64,000 bases of DNA from Streptococcus suis S735. GTDB taxonomy: Bacteria; Bacillota; Bacilli; Lactobacillales; Streptococcaceae. The stretch lies in contig NC_018526.1 of the NCBI RefSeq assembly GCF_000294495.1, forward strand, positions 1,612,001-1,676,000, written 5' to 3'. Position numbers and translations under genes: made by a program. The notes below the pieces were generated by a model that had not been told where the DNA came from, ran no database searches, and worked only from the letters and a program-made list of their open reading frames with translations. Shown here piece by piece: positions 45,361 through 55,831 of the stretch; position 1 is the stretch's first letter, and the number at the start of each line of letters is the position of its first letter.

Positions 45361-46623
45361 TTATCTCTTTGTTAGTTTTTCTTCAATCACGGCAATCAGT
45401 TGGTCACGAACTTCCTTAACAGGAATTTCTGTGATAACAGAGCCTAGGAAACCACGAACAACCAAGCGTTCAGCTGTTGCTCGGTCCAGACCACGACTCA
45501 TGAGGTAGTACATGTCTTCTGGATCCACCTGACCGATTGAGGCTGCGTGTCCAGCTGTGACCTCATTCTCATCGATAAGGAGAATTGGGTTAGCATCTGA
45601 GCGAGCCTTATCAGACAACATGAGGACACGGCTTTCCTGCTGGGCATCCGCTCCTTTAGCACCGCGGACAATGTGTCCGATGCCATTGAAGGTCAAGGTT
45701 CCACTTTCTAAGATAACCCCATGTTGCAGGATGTGACCGACCGAATTATGACCGTAGTTGGTCACGCGCGTATCCACACCTTGGACCTGACGACCTGATG
45801 ACAGTCCGACAACTTTGAGGTTGGCATGGCTACCGTTTCCTTTTAATTCGCTGTCCAAATCGGCAACCACATTTCCTTCGTTGAGCAGACCAATCGCCCA
45901 GTCAATCGTTGCATCGTTTCCGAGATAGCCGCGACGGTTGAGGTAGGTATCCAAATGCTTGCCAAGGCGGTCAATGGCCGCAAACTTGATTTGGCTACCA
46001 GCAAGGGCGATTACTTCCACGACAATATTGGCTGAAGTCGTTGCTGCGCCGTCGCCCAAACTTTCAAAGCGTTCTAGATAATTAAGCTTGGCATTTTTTC
46101 CAGCGATGATGAGGACACGTTTATTAAAAGCAACTGGACTAGTGCTGTCTTGGTAGAAAAGGGCCTCAACTGGCTGGTCGATTTCAACATTATCTGGCAC
46201 GTAGAGGACAGCTGTTGCGTTAAAATAGGCTGTGTTATAGGCGGCTAATTTGTGTTCATCGTAGGCTACGGCAGCGCCGAGATACTTTTCAAGTACATCT
46301 GGAATGACATCCATAGCCGATGCGAAGTCAGTAAAGACTACACCTTTCTCTACAAGGGCAACCGGCAACTGTTCTAGAATCGTTTGGCTGCCAACTTGAA
46401 CCAACATAGGATTGTCACCGATAGCTGTAAAATCTGGAACTGCCCCGATTTCATCATTTGTAGCTAGGCTTCCGTCACCTAGATTCCAACGGTGAAACTT
46501 GACCCGCTCGATAACCGGCAAGTCCAGCTCTGCTATTTTGTCAAAAGCCTTAAGACGCAGGTCTGTCAACCAAGTTGGTTCTGCCTGCAAGGCTGAAAAT
46601 TCTTGAATCTTTTCTTTGGTCAT
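45361..46623 (-). CDS. sufD: Fe-S assembly protein SufD
   Basis: Paralogue of SufB in the SufBCD complex. 420 residues; SRGLDRATAERLVVRGF near the C-terminus. Start at 46623 (MTKEKIQEFSAL) with GGAGG 6 nt upstream; the longer frame overlaps sufC. Confidence 0.94.
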   Translation of the reverse strand: MTKEKIQEFSALQAEPTWLTDLRLKAFDKIAELDLPVIERVKFHRWNLGDGSLATNDEIGAVPDFTAIGDNPMLVQVGSQTILEQLPVALVEKGVVFTDFASAMDVIPDVLEKYLGAAVAYDEHKLAAYNTAYFNATAVLYVPDNVEIDQPVEALFYQDSTSPVAFNKRVLIIAGKNAKLNYLERFESLGDGAATTSANIVVEVIALAGSQIKFAAIDRLGKHLDTYLNRRGYLGNDATIDWAIGLLNEGNVVADLDSELKGNGSHANLKVVGLSSGRQVQGVDTRVTNYGHNSVGHILQHGVILESGTLTFNGIGHIVRGAKGADAQQESRVLMLSDKARSDANPILLIDENEVTAGHAASIGQVDPEDMYYLMSRGLDRATAERLVVRGFLGSVITEIPVKEVRDQLIAVIEEKLTKR

Positions 46624-46639
46624 AGCTTCCTCCAAAGAC

Positions 46640-47413
46640 TTAAATGTCATCTTCTTTGTAGTCGATGCCAAGCTCTGCTGCGACTTGGACATAACCTTCT
46701 TTTTCCAAGCGTTGTGCCAATTCTGGTCCGCCTGACAGAACAACACGACCTTCCATCATGACATGGACAACATCAGGAGTGATGTAGTTGAGCAAGCGTT
46801 GGTAGTGAGTAATAATCATGGCACCAAAGCCTTCACCACGCATAGCATTTATCCCCTTTGACACGACTTTAAGGGCATCGATGTCCAAACCTGAGTCAAT
46901 CTCATCAAGAAGGGCAAAAGTTGGTTCCAACATGAGTAATTGCAGAATCTCATTGCGTTTTTTCTCACCACCTGAGAAACCTTCGTTGAGGTAGCGCTCT
47001 GCCATTTCCTCTTTCATGTTAAGGAGCTCCATCTTTTCATCCAACTTAGTAATGAAATCACGAACAGAAATCTTGTCTTCGTCTTCCTTACCAGCGTTCA
47101 TTGCGGCACGAAGAAATTCCGCATTAGTAATCCCTGGAATTTCTGACGGGTATTGCATAGCCAAGAAAAGACCCATACGGGCACGTTCATCGACTTCTAA
47201 TTCTAAAATATTGACACCGTCAAACAGAATCTCACCTTGGGTAACTTCATAACTTGGATTCCCCATGATGGCTGCTGAAAGGGTGGATTTCCCTGTTCCG
47301 TTCGGTCCCATGATGGCTGCAATTTCACCTGTTTTAAGGGTCAAATTCACACCCTTCAAGATTTCTTTGCCTTCAATTTCCACATGAAGGTCTTTGATTT
47401 CTAATACTGACAT
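46640..47413 (-). CDS. sufC: Fe-S assembly ATPase SufC
   Basis: 257 residues. Walker A GPNGTGKSTLS (about 33-43), signature FSGGEKKRNEI, Walker B FALLDEIDSGLDI. Start at 47413 (MSVLEIKDLHVEI) with AAGGAG upstream. First gene of sufCDSUB. Confidence 0.95.
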   Translation of the reverse strand: MSVLEIKDLHVEIEGKEILKGVNLTLKTGEIAAIMGPNGTGKSTLSAAIMGNPSYEVTQGEILFDGVNILELEVDERARMGLFLAMQYPSEIPGITNAEFLRAAMNAGKEDEDKISVRDFITKLDEKMELLNMKEEMAERYLNEGFSGGEKKRNEILQLLMLEPTFALLDEIDSGLDIDALKVVSKGINAMRGEGFGAMIITHYQRLLNYITPDVVHVMMEGRVVLSGGPELAQRLEKEGYVQVAAELGIDYKEDDI

Positions 47414-47965
47414 GCTGTGCTCCTTTTCATTTTTGTCCTCTTCAAAAACCACATTAACTGACCAAGCTAACTAGATACACCGATAAGACTCAACTTTGGC
47501 AGTGGGGAAAGAGCTCGACCATTCATAGAAGAGTCCGTCAACAAGTCCTAGTTTTAAGTTGTTGAGCTGGGAGTGGGAAAGAACTCGACCATCCATAGAA
47601 GAGTTCGTTTTCCCACCCCCGCACAGTTGATTAGGTCAGATTTGGAGTGTAAAACACGAACAAATCTGCCAATCAACCACTACTGCGCTAAGATGTTGAC
47701 ACTAACGTTGAGAAGCGGTACAGGGCTTGAGCCCAGCTTCACTCCACTGGACTGTTAAACCCAATCAACCACTACTGCGCTGAGATGTTGACGCTAACTT
47801 TGAGAAGTGATGCGGGGCTTGAGCCCAGCCTCTTTTCTTGTTAATGATGATTTTCAGAGAGTGTTAATCTATAAAATAGTCTTTTCTGACAATTTTAATT
47901 AACCATATCCACTATATTATATCAAAAAAAGAGCCTGACGGCTCTTATCTTGTTTAGAAAGATTC
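47414..47965. repeat. suf-tagO spacer with two duplicated segments
   Basis: 552 bp without a gene. One pair of about 38 bp (47501-47538, 47572-47608) starts AGTGGGGAAAGA and contains CTCGACCAT and CATAGAAGAGT. A second pair of 68 bp (47670-47737, 47762-47829) starts CAATCAACCACTACTGCGCT and ends GGGCTTGAGCCCAGC; the two have the same length with few differences. The tagO terminator (47924-47948) closes the region. Confidence 0.8.
47924..47948 (-). terminator. tagO terminator
   Basis: Minus-strand AAGAGCC-GTCA-GGCTCTT stem followed by TTTTT. Confidence 0.85.
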
Positions 47966-49138
47966 TTATTTTCTTTTTTTCTCTTCACAGCACTTTTTAT
48001 ACTTTGCGATTTTTTCTTGACGGTAACTACTATTACCAATAAACCGAAGAAGATTGAGCAATGGAGTTCTATTAATACCAAAGATGCCAATCAATTCACA
48101 GAGAATCTCAATCCCCAGTCCCATGGTCACCAATAGGAGAATCCCCCCTATTCTACTCGAAACATTGAGCAAAAGAGAGGTCAGGGAGAATAAGAAAGAG
48201 ATGGCGTAAATCACCAAGACTGTGCCACGATGAGTAAGTCCCAGAGAGAGCAAGCGATGATGCAGATGCATCTTATCTGCTTCATAGATTTTTTGCCCAG
48301 ACAATTTTCGACGAATGATGGCTACTACAGTATCCGTAATAGGCACTCCAAGAATAATCATCGGAGTAACCACTGCAACAGCTGTCGAATTTTTCAGTCC
48401 TTGAAGGGACAAGACTCCAATCATAAACCCGATGAAGAGGGCACCTGTATCGCCAAGATAAATGATAGCAGGATTATAGTTATACGGTAAAAAACCTACA
48501 ATCGCCGCAACCAAAACAAAGATGGTTAAGGTCAAAAAAATATTGCTATCATGCAAAAAGAAATAAGACACAATTCCCATCGTTGTCAGGGAAATAATCG
48601 ATACTCCCGAAACCAGACCATCCAGACCATCAATCAAGTTGACTGCATTCGTAATGGAAACAATCCAAAGGACCGTTAATAGAAAAGAGAGCCAGACAGG
48701 AAATTGAAGGAAAGGTCCTCCAAAAGGAATCTTAAAGCTATCAAAACGAAATTCCGTAAAAATCCAAATAATCGTCGCTGCAGCTAGAATACCAAACATT
48801 TTAGGAGCAGGCTTTAACTCCTTGACATCATCAATGAATCCCGTAAGAACGATAATGCTGGATGCTAGGACCAGGGGCCAGATATAATGCAAGTAAGTGC
48901 CATGGTAATTGACACGGGTAACAATTCCTGGTAAAAACCATAGGACAGAAATGGTAAATGCCACAAAGATAGCCAGACCTCCCGCTGAAGGCATGGGCAC
49001 CTTATTTATTCGCCGTGCATTGGGATTATCAACTGCTCCAACCCTCAGGGACATAAAACGAACCAAGGGGGTCGCAATGGCTGATATGACCATGGTTGTA
49101 ATAATGACCATTATGTATTTTAGAGCAAAAGGAATCAT
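47966..49138 (-). CDS. tagO: Undecaprenyl-phosphate GlcNAc-1-phosphate transferase
   Basis: Starts teichoic acid or related polymer synthesis on the lipid carrier. 390 residues, about ten helices; metal-site Asp motifs NLIDGLDGL and LGDTGALFIGFM, and HLHHRLLSLG for the active site. It overlaps mecA by 4 bp. Confidence 0.93.
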   Translation of the reverse strand: MIPFALKYIMVIITTMVISAIATPLVRFMSLRVGAVDNPNARRINKVPMPSAGGLAIFVAFTISVLWFLPGIVTRVNYHGTYLHYIWPLVLASSIIVLTGFIDDVKELKPAPKMFGILAAATIIWIFTEFRFDSFKIPFGGPFLQFPVWLSFLLTVLWIVSITNAVNLIDGLDGLVSGVSIISLTTMGIVSYFFLHDSNIFLTLTIFVLVAAIVGFLPYNYNPAIIYLGDTGALFIGFMIGVLSLQGLKNSTAVAVVTPMIILGVPITDTVVAIIRRKLSGQKIYEADKMHLHHRLLSLGLTHRGTVLVIYAISFLFSLTSLLLNVSSRIGGILLLVTMGLGIEILCELIGIFGINRTPLLNLLRFIGNSSYRQEKIAKYKKCCEEKKRK

Positions 49139-49857
49139 ACTGTCGGAACCTTCCTAAGCTCCTCAATTGCCGCAAGCGGAAGCATCAAAGTTCCGTGTTC
49201 TTGTAAAGCAGGTCTGGTCAACTTAGTATCATTGGTAAATTCCAACATTCTTGAGAGAATGTAGCCTGGATACTGCTTGGAACGATTTTCTACATTGATA
49301 AGAACTGTCAAGTAGTAGTGACCATCCATTTTATATAATTCCGATTCTTCTACTGGATAATCAACCGTACCAACAAAAGTAAACAGATCCTCTATCGTTG
49401 GAAATTCCAAAATATAGTAAATATAGCGCTCCTGCTCCTCTTCATCTGCTTCTTCCTCTTGCTCTACCTCTTCCAAATGACGAACAGCTGTTGCATCCGG
49501 TGCACTTTTCTCACGAACGGTTTGCTCCAAACTCTTGAAAAACTCATCTGGAGTCATACTTGCGACATCACCAAGTTCCGACAAATCTGTAAATTCATCA
49601 AAATTCAAGTTCTGATCCAAATCAGATTTGGTAACAAAGATGTCCACCCGATCTGGCTTCGGAGTCACACGAAAACTCAGCATACCGCTTTCTCGGAAAG
49701 TCATTGGTAAATCCAATTCATCCAAAACAGTGTAAAAGAACTCCTCTGTCTTTTCTTGCGGAATGAGAAAGTCCGAAAGTTCCATTCCTCTCTCTTCCAA
49801 ATCATCTAATTTTATAGTGATTTTCAAGGTTGAATCACTAATTTGCTTTACTTTCAT
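49135..49857 (-). CDS. mecA: Adaptor protein MecA
   Basis: Targets substrates to the ClpCP protease; in streptococci it regulates competence. 240 residues: an N-terminal domain (MKVKQISDSTLKITIKLDDL), an acidic linker (EEVEQEEEADEEEQE) and a C-terminal ClpC-binding domain. Start at 49857 after GAGGT. Confidence 0.92.
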   Translation of the reverse strand: MKVKQISDSTLKITIKLDDLEERGMELSDFLIPQEKTEEFFYTVLDELDLPMTFRESGMLSFRVTPKPDRVDIFVTKSDLDQNLNFDEFTDLSELGDVASMTPDEFFKSLEQTVREKSAPDATAVRHLEEVEQEEEADEEEQERYIYYILEFPTIEDLFTFVGTVDYPVEESELYKMDGHYYLTVLINVENRSKQYPGYILSRMLEFTNDTKLTRPALQEHGTLMLPLAAIEELRKVPTV

Positions 49858-49886
49858 AACTACCTCATTCATTGATTCATCAATTT

Positions 49887-49898
49887 TTTAAAATTGAT
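49887..49898 (-). promoter_or_regulatory. mecA leader hairpin
   Basis: ATCAATTTT/AAAATTGAT inverted repeat in plus 49879-49898, upstream of the ribosome site; it may modulate translation. Confidence 0.35.
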
Positions 49899-49932
49899 TG
49901 ATCATTTTCAATACTCATACATATCTTCCACC

Positions 49933-49961
49933 ATTATACTAAAACCAAGCTCGAAAGACAA
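49933..49961 (-). promoter_or_regulatory. mecA promoter
   Basis: -35 TTGTCT (49956-49961), 17-bp spacer, perfect -10 TATAAT (49933-49938). Confidence 0.8.
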
Positions 49962-49983
49962 AAGAAAAGCAGGTCTCCCTGCT
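49959..49983 (-). terminator. uppP terminator
   Basis: Minus-strand AGCAGG-GAGA-CCTGCT stem with TTTCTTTT tail; its tail overlaps the mecA -35. Confidence 0.8.
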
Positions 49984-49984
49984 C

Positions 49985-50821
49985 TTAAAATAAAAATGTG
50001 ATAAAGGCATAAACCAATAAAATCGCCCCTAAAATGATGCGGTAGTAACCAAAGACCGTGAAATCATGTTTTTTAACAAAGTCTGTCAAGAAACGAATAA
50101 CAACTAAGGATACCAAGTAAGCCGTCACACTAGCGACTAGCAAGATCCATACCTGCTCCATATTCAGGCTATTGCCATCTAAGAAATATTTAACAGCCTT
50201 CAAACCACTATAACCAAACATGGTTGGAATCCCAAGGAAGAAGGTAAAATCTGCCGCCACAGATCGGCTGGTCCCCAAAATAATCGCTCCCAGAATGGTC
50301 GCACCTGAGCGACTAGTCCCCGGAACGATGCTTAAGACCTGGAAACACCCAATCAACAAGGCAGTTTTATAAGACATTTTCGCTAAGTCCGTCACCTGTG
50401 GCTCTATACCTCTGTTACGGTTCTCAATCCAAATAAAGGCAATACCGTAGACAATCAAAGCAATCGCAATCGGTACCATAAAATTGAAATGTGCTTCAAA
50501 CCAATTATCCAACGGGACTGCAATTAGGATGGACGGAATACAGGCAATGACAACCTTGGCCCACAATTGCCAAGTCAATTGAATATCACGCTTGGTTTTT
50601 CCAGGCTGAAATGGATTCAATTTTTTAAAGTAAATAGTCATAACTGCTAGAATTGCTCCTAGCTGAATGACAATATTAAACATTTCTAGGAAGTTCTTAC
50701 TTTGGTTTAATTTCACGAACTCTTGAACCAAAATCAAATGCCCCGTTGAAGAAACTGGCAACCATTCCGTTACCCCTTCAATGATTCCTAAAAATATAGC
50801 CTTCAACAATTCCAATAGCAT
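49985..50821 (-). CDS. uppP: Undecaprenyl-diphosphate phosphatase
   Basis: Recycles the lipid carrier for wall synthesis and can confer bacitracin resistance. 278 residues with [17 protein letters not shown] (about 15-31) and [10 protein letters not shown], plus about eight helices. AAGGAG precedes the ATG. Confidence 0.95.
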   Translation of the reverse strand: MLLELLKAIFLGIIEGVTEWLPVSSTGHLILVQEFVKLNQSKNFLEMFNIVIQLGAILAVMTIYFKKLNPFQPGKTKRDIQLTWQLWAKVVIACIPSILIAVPLDNWFEAHFNFMVPIAIALIVYGIAFIWIENRNRGIEPQVTDLAKMSYKTALLIGCFQVLSIVPGTSRSGATILGAIILGTSRSVAADFTFFLGIPTMFGYSGLKAVKYFLDGNSLNMEQVWILLVASVTAYLVSLVVIRFLTDFVKKHDFTVFGYYRIILGAILLVYAFITFLF

Positions 50822-50849
50822 AAAAAGCTCCTTTTCATCAATTCTCTAC

Positions 50850-50855
50850 ATTATA
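50850..50855 (-). promoter_or_regulatory. uppP extended -10
   Basis: Minus-strand TGATATAAT; no clear -35. Confidence 0.5.
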
Positions 50856-50895
50856 TCATAAAAAAACTCCCTATTCATAGTACAAGGATATTGAA

Positions 50896-50927
50896 ATTTG
50901 TCAGAATTTTTAATAAAATGGTGTAAT
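50896..50927 (+). promoter_or_regulatory. Promoter of amino-acid ABC transporter with CodY-like site
   Basis: -35 TTGTCA (50898-50903), 18-bp spacer, -10 TGTAAT (50922-50927). A CodY-like sequence (11 of 15, 50896-50910) overlaps the -35. Confidence 0.55.
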
Positions 50928-50947
50928 AGCATTTTAAAGGAGACACT

Positions 50948-52513
50948 ATGAAACGTAAACTCAGTATATTTCTGCTGACCCTAATCGCTGTTTTTTCTGT
51001 AACAACAGGGGTTCGGGCAGACGAATACCTGCGGGTCGGTATGGAAGCTGCCTATGCACCATTTAACTGGACCCAAGAAGATGATAGCAACAGTGCCGTT
51101 CCTATTGAGGGAACCAATCAATTTGCCAACGGATATGATGTTCAGGTTGCAAAAAAAATCGCTGCATCCATGGATAAAGAACTCTTGGTTGTTAAAACCA
51201 AGTGGGAAGGCTTGGTCCCTGCTCTTACATCTGGTAAAATCGATATGATTATCGCCGGTATGAGCCCGACAGAAGAGCGCAAGAAAGAAATCGCCTTCTC
51301 AGATAGCTACTACACTTCAATTCCTACCCTGGTTGTTCGTTCTGATAGTCAGTACGCAAACGCAACCAGCTTGGAAGATTTTGCTGGCGCAAAAATCACT
51401 GCCCAGCAAGGGGTTTACCTCTATGATTTGATTGACCAAATTGAAGGGGCTAACAAACAGACTGCCATGGGAGATTTCTCACAAATCCGTCAAGCTTTAG
51501 AATCTGGCATTATAGACGCCTATGTTTCTGAACGTCCAGAAGGTCGTACAGCAGAAGCTGCAAATAAAGCTTTCAAAATGGTTGAATTGGCAGACAGTTT
51601 TGAAACCAATGCCGAAGACGTGACCATTGCTGTCGGTATGCGCAAAGATGACGAGCGTATCGCTCAGGTCAACGAAGTCTTAGCAACTATTTCAGAAGAA
51701 GAGCAAATCGCACTTATGGATGATATGATTGAAAACCAGCCCGTTGAAGAAGCCAGCGAGGGCGAAACACCTAGTTTCTTCGCCCAAGTTTGGAATATTG
51801 TTGTTAACAACTGGCAACAACTTCTGCGTGGAACTGGGATGACATTACTCATTTCCATCCTCGGTACAATTATCGGTACTGCTATCGGTCTCCTCATCGG
51901 TGTCTTCCGTACAGCTCCAAAAGCAGCAAACAAGGCGCTTGCTATTGGTCAAAAAGTGCTCGGTTGGATTATCAATATCTACATCGAAATTTTCCGTGGT
52001 ACGCCGATGATTGTACAATCCATGGTTATTTACTATGGTACCGCCCAAGCATTCGGACTCAATCTTGACCGCACACTTGCCGCTATCTTCATTGTATCCA
52101 TCAACACAGGTGCCTACATGAGTGAGATTGTCCGCGGTGGTATCTTTGCCGTCGATAAGGGCCAATTTGAAGCTGCTACTGCTCTCGGATTTACCCATAA
52201 TCAGACCATGCGTAAGATTGTCCTTCCACAGGTTATTCGTAACATCTTACCAGCGACTGGTAATGAATTTGTCATCAATATCAAAGATACTTCTGTATTG
52301 AACGTTATCTCAGTTGTTGAGCTCTATTTCTCAGGAAATACTGTCGCAACCCAAACCTATCAATATTTCCAAACCTTTACGGTTATTGCTATTATCTACT
52401 TCATCCTAACCTTTACTGTGACACGTATCTTACGCGCAGTTGAAAAGTATTTTGATACAGATACATACACAACAGGTGCAAACCAAATGCAAGTCGAGGT
52501 GCCACATGACTAA
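50948..52513 (+). CDS. Amino-acid ABC transporter, fused substrate-binding and permease protein
   Basis: 521 residues. Signal peptide (1-25), then a polar amino-acid-binding domain ([15 protein letters not shown] ... [15 protein letters not shown]), then a permease (about 295-500) with the EAA loop [21 protein letters not shown]. Fusion is normal for glutamine/polar amino-acid systems of streptococci. The ligand is not determined. Confidence 0.93.
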   Translation: MKRKLSIFLLTLIAVFSVTTGVRADEYLRVGMEAAYAPFNWTQEDDSNSAVPIEGTNQFANGYDVQVAKKIAASMDKELLVVKTKWEGLVPALTSGKIDMIIAGMSPTEERKKEIAFSDSYYTSIPTLVVRSDSQYANATSLEDFAGAKITAQQGVYLYDLIDQIEGANKQTAMGDFSQIRQALESGIIDAYVSERPEGRTAEAANKAFKMVELADSFETNAEDVTIAVGMRKDDERIAQVNEVLATISEEEQIALMDDMIENQPVEEASEGETPSFFAQVWNIVVNNWQQLLRGTGMTLLISILGTIIGTAIGLLIGVFRTAPKAANKALAIGQKVLGWIINIYIEIFRGTPMIVQSMVIYYGTAQAFGLNLDRTLAAIFIVSINTGAYMSEIVRGGIFAVDKGQFEAATALGFTHNQTMRKIVLPQVIRNILPATGNEFVINIKDTSVLNVISVVELYFSGNTVATQTYQYFQTFTVIAIIYFILTFTVTRILRAVEKYFDTDTYTTGANQMQVEVPHD

Positions 52514-53249
52514 AAATGTAATTCTTGAAATCAAAAATCTAAAGAAATCATACGGACAAAATCAAGTCCTCAAAGACATCTCTATTAGCGTTGAAAAGGG
52601 CGAGGTTATCTCAATCATCGGTTCATCTGGTTCGGGGAAATCAACCTTCCTCCGATCTATCAACCTTTTGGAAACACCAACAGAAGGACAGATTCTATAC
52701 CACGGACAAGATGTTTTGGCTAAAGGATATGATTTGACGACTTACCGTGAAAAACTAGGTATGGTATTCCAATCCTTCAACCTTTTCAACAATCTAAATG
52801 TATTGGAAAATGCCATTGTAGCACAAACTACGGTACTGAAACGAGATCGAGCTGAGGCAGAGAAAATCGCCAAAGAAAATCTCAACAAGGTTGGCATGAC
52901 CGAACAGTACTGGCAAGCCAAACCAAGTCAACTCTCTGGTGGACAGAAACAACGCGTGGCCATTGCACGTGCCCTATCTGTTGACCCAGAAGTTATCCTC
53001 TTTGATGAGCCGACTTCTGCTCTCGATCCAGAGATGGTCGGGGAAGTTCTCAAAACCATGCAAGATTTGGCAAAATCAGGATTGACGATGCTTATCGTAA
53101 CTCACGAAATGGAATTTGCCCGTGACGTATCTGACCGCGTTATCTTTATGGATAAGGGTGTCATCGCCGAAGAAGGCAGCCCTCAACAAATCTTTGAAAA
53201 TCCACAGGAAGAACGCACACGTGAATTCCTTCAGCGTTTTCTTGGATAA
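52506..53249 (+). CDS. Amino-acid ABC transporter ATPase
   Basis: 247 residues. Walker [13 protein letters not shown] (about 37-48), signature [15 protein letters not shown], Walker [13 protein letters not shown] at 52506 overlaps the previous gene by 8 bp, so translation is coupled. Confidence 0.94.
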   Translation: MTKNVILEIKNLKKSYGQNQVLKDISISVEKGEVISIIGSSGSGKSTFLRSINLLETPTEGQILYHGQDVLAKGYDLTTYREKLGMVFQSFNLFNNLNVLENAIVAQTTVLKRDRAEAEKIAKENLNKVGMTEQYWQAKPSQLSGGQKQRVAIARALSVDPEVILFDEPTSALDPEMVGEVLKTMQDLAKSGLTMLIVTHEMEFARDVSDRVIFMDKGVIAEEGSPQQIFENPQEERTREFLQRFLG

Positions 53250-53276
53250 ACTCAATCTATTCCATAGAAGACTATT

Positions 53277-53309
53277 ACTTACCAGTTTCAAAGCTGGTAA
53301 GTTTTTTTA
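53277..53309 (+). terminator. Terminator after the amino-acid ABC transporter
   Basis: CTTACCAG-TTTCAAAG-CTGGTAAG stem with TTTTTTT. Confidence 0.88.
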
Positions 53310-53313
53310 GACT

Positions 53314-53346
53314 AAAAAAAGAGGAATTCGTAAAATTCCTCTTTTT
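53314..53346 (-). terminator. Terminator of the 53374 gene
   Basis: AAAAAGAGGAATT / AATTCCTCTTTTT stem, suitable for both directions. Confidence 0.8.
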
Positions 53347-53373
53347 GGACATCTCTAAATGAAACCATTTAGA

Positions 53374-53583
53374 TTAGTTTTCAAATTTCTTGTGGTTTTT
53401 GTCGTAAAAATCAATCAAACCCAAGGCAGTTGCAAATGAAATATTGTCAATCTTAGCGCGACCTTGTGCAAGAGCGATAACTGACATTTCACGAGCATTT
53501 GTTTCCTTACTGATACGGTAACCTGTGATTTTCTTTTCACGAACCCAGCCGACAACAGCGGCTACTTTTTCGTAACTAGTCAT
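53374..53583 (-). CDS. Small HTH-like protein, unknown function
   Basis: 69 residues. GYRISKETNAREMSVIALAQG looks like the helices of a short XRE-type helix-turn-helix, with SFATALGLIDFYDKNHK at the end. No family is recognised. It has its own promoter and terminator, so it is a single-gene unit. Confidence 0.55.
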   Translation of the reverse strand: MTSYEKVAAVVGWVREKKITGYRISKETNAREMSVIALAQGRAKIDNISFATALGLIDFYDKNHKKFEN

Positions 53584-53616
53584 TAGAAACCCCTTTCTTT
53601 TTTATTCGTGCAATTT

Positions 53617-53646
53617 AGTATAATATGTTTTAACCTATTTTGTCAA
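53617..53646 (-). promoter_or_regulatory. Promoter of the 53374 gene
   Basis: -35 TTGACA (53641-53646, perfect), 18-bp spacer, -10 TATACT (53617-53622). Confidence 0.75.
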
Positions 53647-53668
53647 GTAAAATGTTCGTTTTTTACCA

Positions 53669-54571
53669 TCATTTTGCCCTAAGAGATGATAGTATTTGCG
53701 TCCTTATGTCTTCGACCCCCTCCGGATTCCCCGGAAGGAAGATAGTTTGATTACCTCCTTGTGCAAAATTATTGAGAGTATCCAAGTATTGGTTGGTCAG
53801 CAAGATAGACATAATCTGCTCTTCAGATAGGCTAACATTTGATTCTTTCAGTTCACGAATCGAATCTGCCAGTCCGTCTACAATCGCCTTACGTTGTTGT
53901 GCAATACCTACACCATGCAAGCGATCCTTTTCAGCTTCTGCTTCTGCTGCTGTGACAATTTTTATCTTGTCAGCTTCTGCCAATTCTTGGGCCGCAACCC
54001 GTTTCCGTTGAGCTGCGTTAATTTCATTCATAGATTGCTTAACCTCGGCGTCTGGCTCTACCTTGGTAATTAAGGTTTTGACAATAACATAACCGTAGGT
54101 TGACATTTCTTCTGCTACTTGTTTTTGTACCTCAAGTGCAATCTCATCCTTTTTCTCGAAGAGCTCATCCAGTGTCAATTTAGGCACAGATGAACGCAGG
54201 GCATCTTCAATATAGGACTTAATCTGTGCTTCTGGGTGCATGAGCTTGTAATAGGCATCCGTCACATTATTTTCATTTACTCGATATTGAGTTGCCACAT
54301 TCATTGTGACAAAAACGTTATCCTGCGTCTTGGTTTCTACCACAATTTCACTTTGCAACATCCGTAATTGAATGCGGGCTGCGATGACATCGACTCCAAA
54401 TGGTATTTTAAAGTTAATACCTGAAGTAGATGTTTTTTGGTATTTCCCAAAGCGCTCAATAATAGCGACCGTCTGCTGCTTGACAACGTATAGCCCTGAA
54501 GCAATCAAAATCAAAGCAATCAGTACAAAGAACAAGAAACTACCAATAAAAACAATTGGACCAAACACCAT
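53669..54571 (-). CDS. SPFH/Band 7 membrane protein (stomatin/QmcA type)
   Basis: 300 residues. One N-terminal helix, the Band 7 domain (IIERFGKYQKTSTSGINFKIPF ...) and a helical tail (AEADKIKIVTAAEAEAEKDRLHGVG). Such proteins form membrane-bound ring assemblies. It starts 9 bp after ilvA with AGGAGG, so it is probably co-transcribed with it. Confidence 0.9.
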   Translation of the reverse strand: MVFGPIVFIGSFLFFVLIALILIASGLYVVKQQTVAIIERFGKYQKTSTSGINFKIPFGVDVIAARIQLRMLQSEIVVETKTQDNVFVTMNVATQYRVNENNVTDAYYKLMHPEAQIKSYIEDALRSSVPKLTLDELFEKKDEIALEVQKQVAEEMSTYGYVIVKTLITKVEPDAEVKQSMNEINAAQRKRVAAQELAEADKIKIVTAAEAEAEKDRLHGVGIAQQRKAIVDGLADSIRELKESNVSLSEEQIMSILLTNQYLDTLNNFAQGGNQTIFLPGNPEGVEDIRTQILSSLRAK

Positions 54572-54580
54572 AATGACCTC

Positions 54581-55831
54581 CTAAACTAGCATTTTATAAA
54601 GCGAATCATTTTCATGAAGATTGATGTACTGGGGATCAAACTCTTCCAAGCGAGAAATAAACTGCGTATAATCTGTTTTATCTCCTAGGGCAATACCGAT
54701 TAGAACCGGTCCTGTTCCCTTATTGGCACGTTTGATATATTCAAAACGAGTAATATCATCATTTGGCCCTAGAATATCATTTACAAATTCACGAAGAGCC
54801 CCTGGACGTTGTGGAAAATTAACAACAAAGTAGTGTTTAATTCCCTCGTAGATAAGCGCACGTTCCTCCATTTCCGGCATCCTGTTGATGTCGTTATTAC
54901 CACCAGAAATGATACAACAAATGGTTTGCCCCTTGATTTGGTCCTTGACTACCTCAAGAGCTGCAATCGTTGCTGCTCCTGCTGGCTCAGCAACAATACC
55001 CAGCTTAGAATAGAGGTCTAAAATAGTCCCGGAAATCCACCCTTCATCCACACCAATCAGGCGATCTACGTATTTCCGAGCCACTTCGTAGGTCGACTTA
55101 CCGACTTTCTGTACCGCAATACCGTCAGCAAATTTATCAATTTGGTCTAATTTAACCGGACGACCTTTATCAAAAGCCGCTTTCATTGACCGTGCCCCAC
55201 TTGCTTCAACACCAACAATCTTAATTTCAGGTGCATGTTCTTTCAGATAGGCCGAAACGCCTGCAACCAGACCACCTCCTCCTATGGGAACTAAAATTTG
55301 GTCAAAACTAATGGTTTGCTCTTCCGCTTCTTCCAAGATTTCATAGGCTACTGTTCCCTGACCAGCCTGCACATTTTCATCATCGAATGGGTCTATAAAT
55401 GTTTTCCCACTTTCCTGAGTATAATCTTGTGCTGCCTTGGCTGACTCATCGAAGGTATCACCTACGAGCCGAATCTCTACATAATCTCCTCCGAAAAATT
55501 TAACCTGCCCTATTTTTTGTTGCGGAGTTGTAATGGGCATAAAAATCGTAGCAGGAATTTGCATTTCCTGACAGGTGTAGGCCACACCTTGAGCATGGTT
55601 TCCGGCCGAAGCACAGACCACTCCGCGTGACTTCTCATCATCTGTCAATTGTGAAATAGCATAATAGGCTCCTCGAATTTTAAAAGAGCGAACACGCTGT
55701 TCATTTTCTCTTTTTAAATAAATAGTTGCACCATATTTTTCCGACAAGTATCGACTATAATCCAAGGGGGTACGTACTACCACGCGCTTAAGAACGGAGT
55801 ATGCTTGTTCTACATTTTTTGCTGTAATCAT
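54581..55831 (-). CDS. ilvA: Threonine dehydratase (biosynthetic)
   Basis: First step of isoleucine synthesis, making 2-oxobutanoate. 416 residues; PLP lysine in VRSFKIRGAYYA (about 50), glycine loop GGGGLVAGV, and a single C-terminal ACT-like domain (YFVVNFPQRPGALREF), the short form of the enzyme. Confidence 0.95.
   Translation of the reverse strand: MITAKNVEQAYSVLKRVVVRTPLDYSRYLSEKYGATIYLKRENEQRVRSFKIRGAYYAISQLTDDEKSRGVVCASAGNHAQGVAYTCQEMQIPATIFMPITTPQQKIGQVKFFGGDYVEIRLVGDTFDESAKAAQDYTQESGKTFIDPFDDENVQAGQGTVAYEILEEAEEQTISFDQILVPIGGGGLVAGVSAYLKEHAPEIKIVGVEASGARSMKAAFDKGRPVKLDQIDKFADGIAVQKVGKSTYEVARKYVDRLIGVDEGWISGTILDLYSKLGIVAEPAGAATIAALEVVKDQIKGQTICCIISGGNNDINRMPEMEERALIYEGIKHYFVVNFPQRPGALREFVNDILGPNDDITRFEYIKRANKGTGPVLIGIALGDKTDYTQFISRLEEFDPQYINLHENDSLYKMLV

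Noticed and set aside
47670..47829. CRISPR-like direct repeats
   Set aside because: Only two copies, 68 bp long, with a 24-bp spacer and no cas genes nearby.
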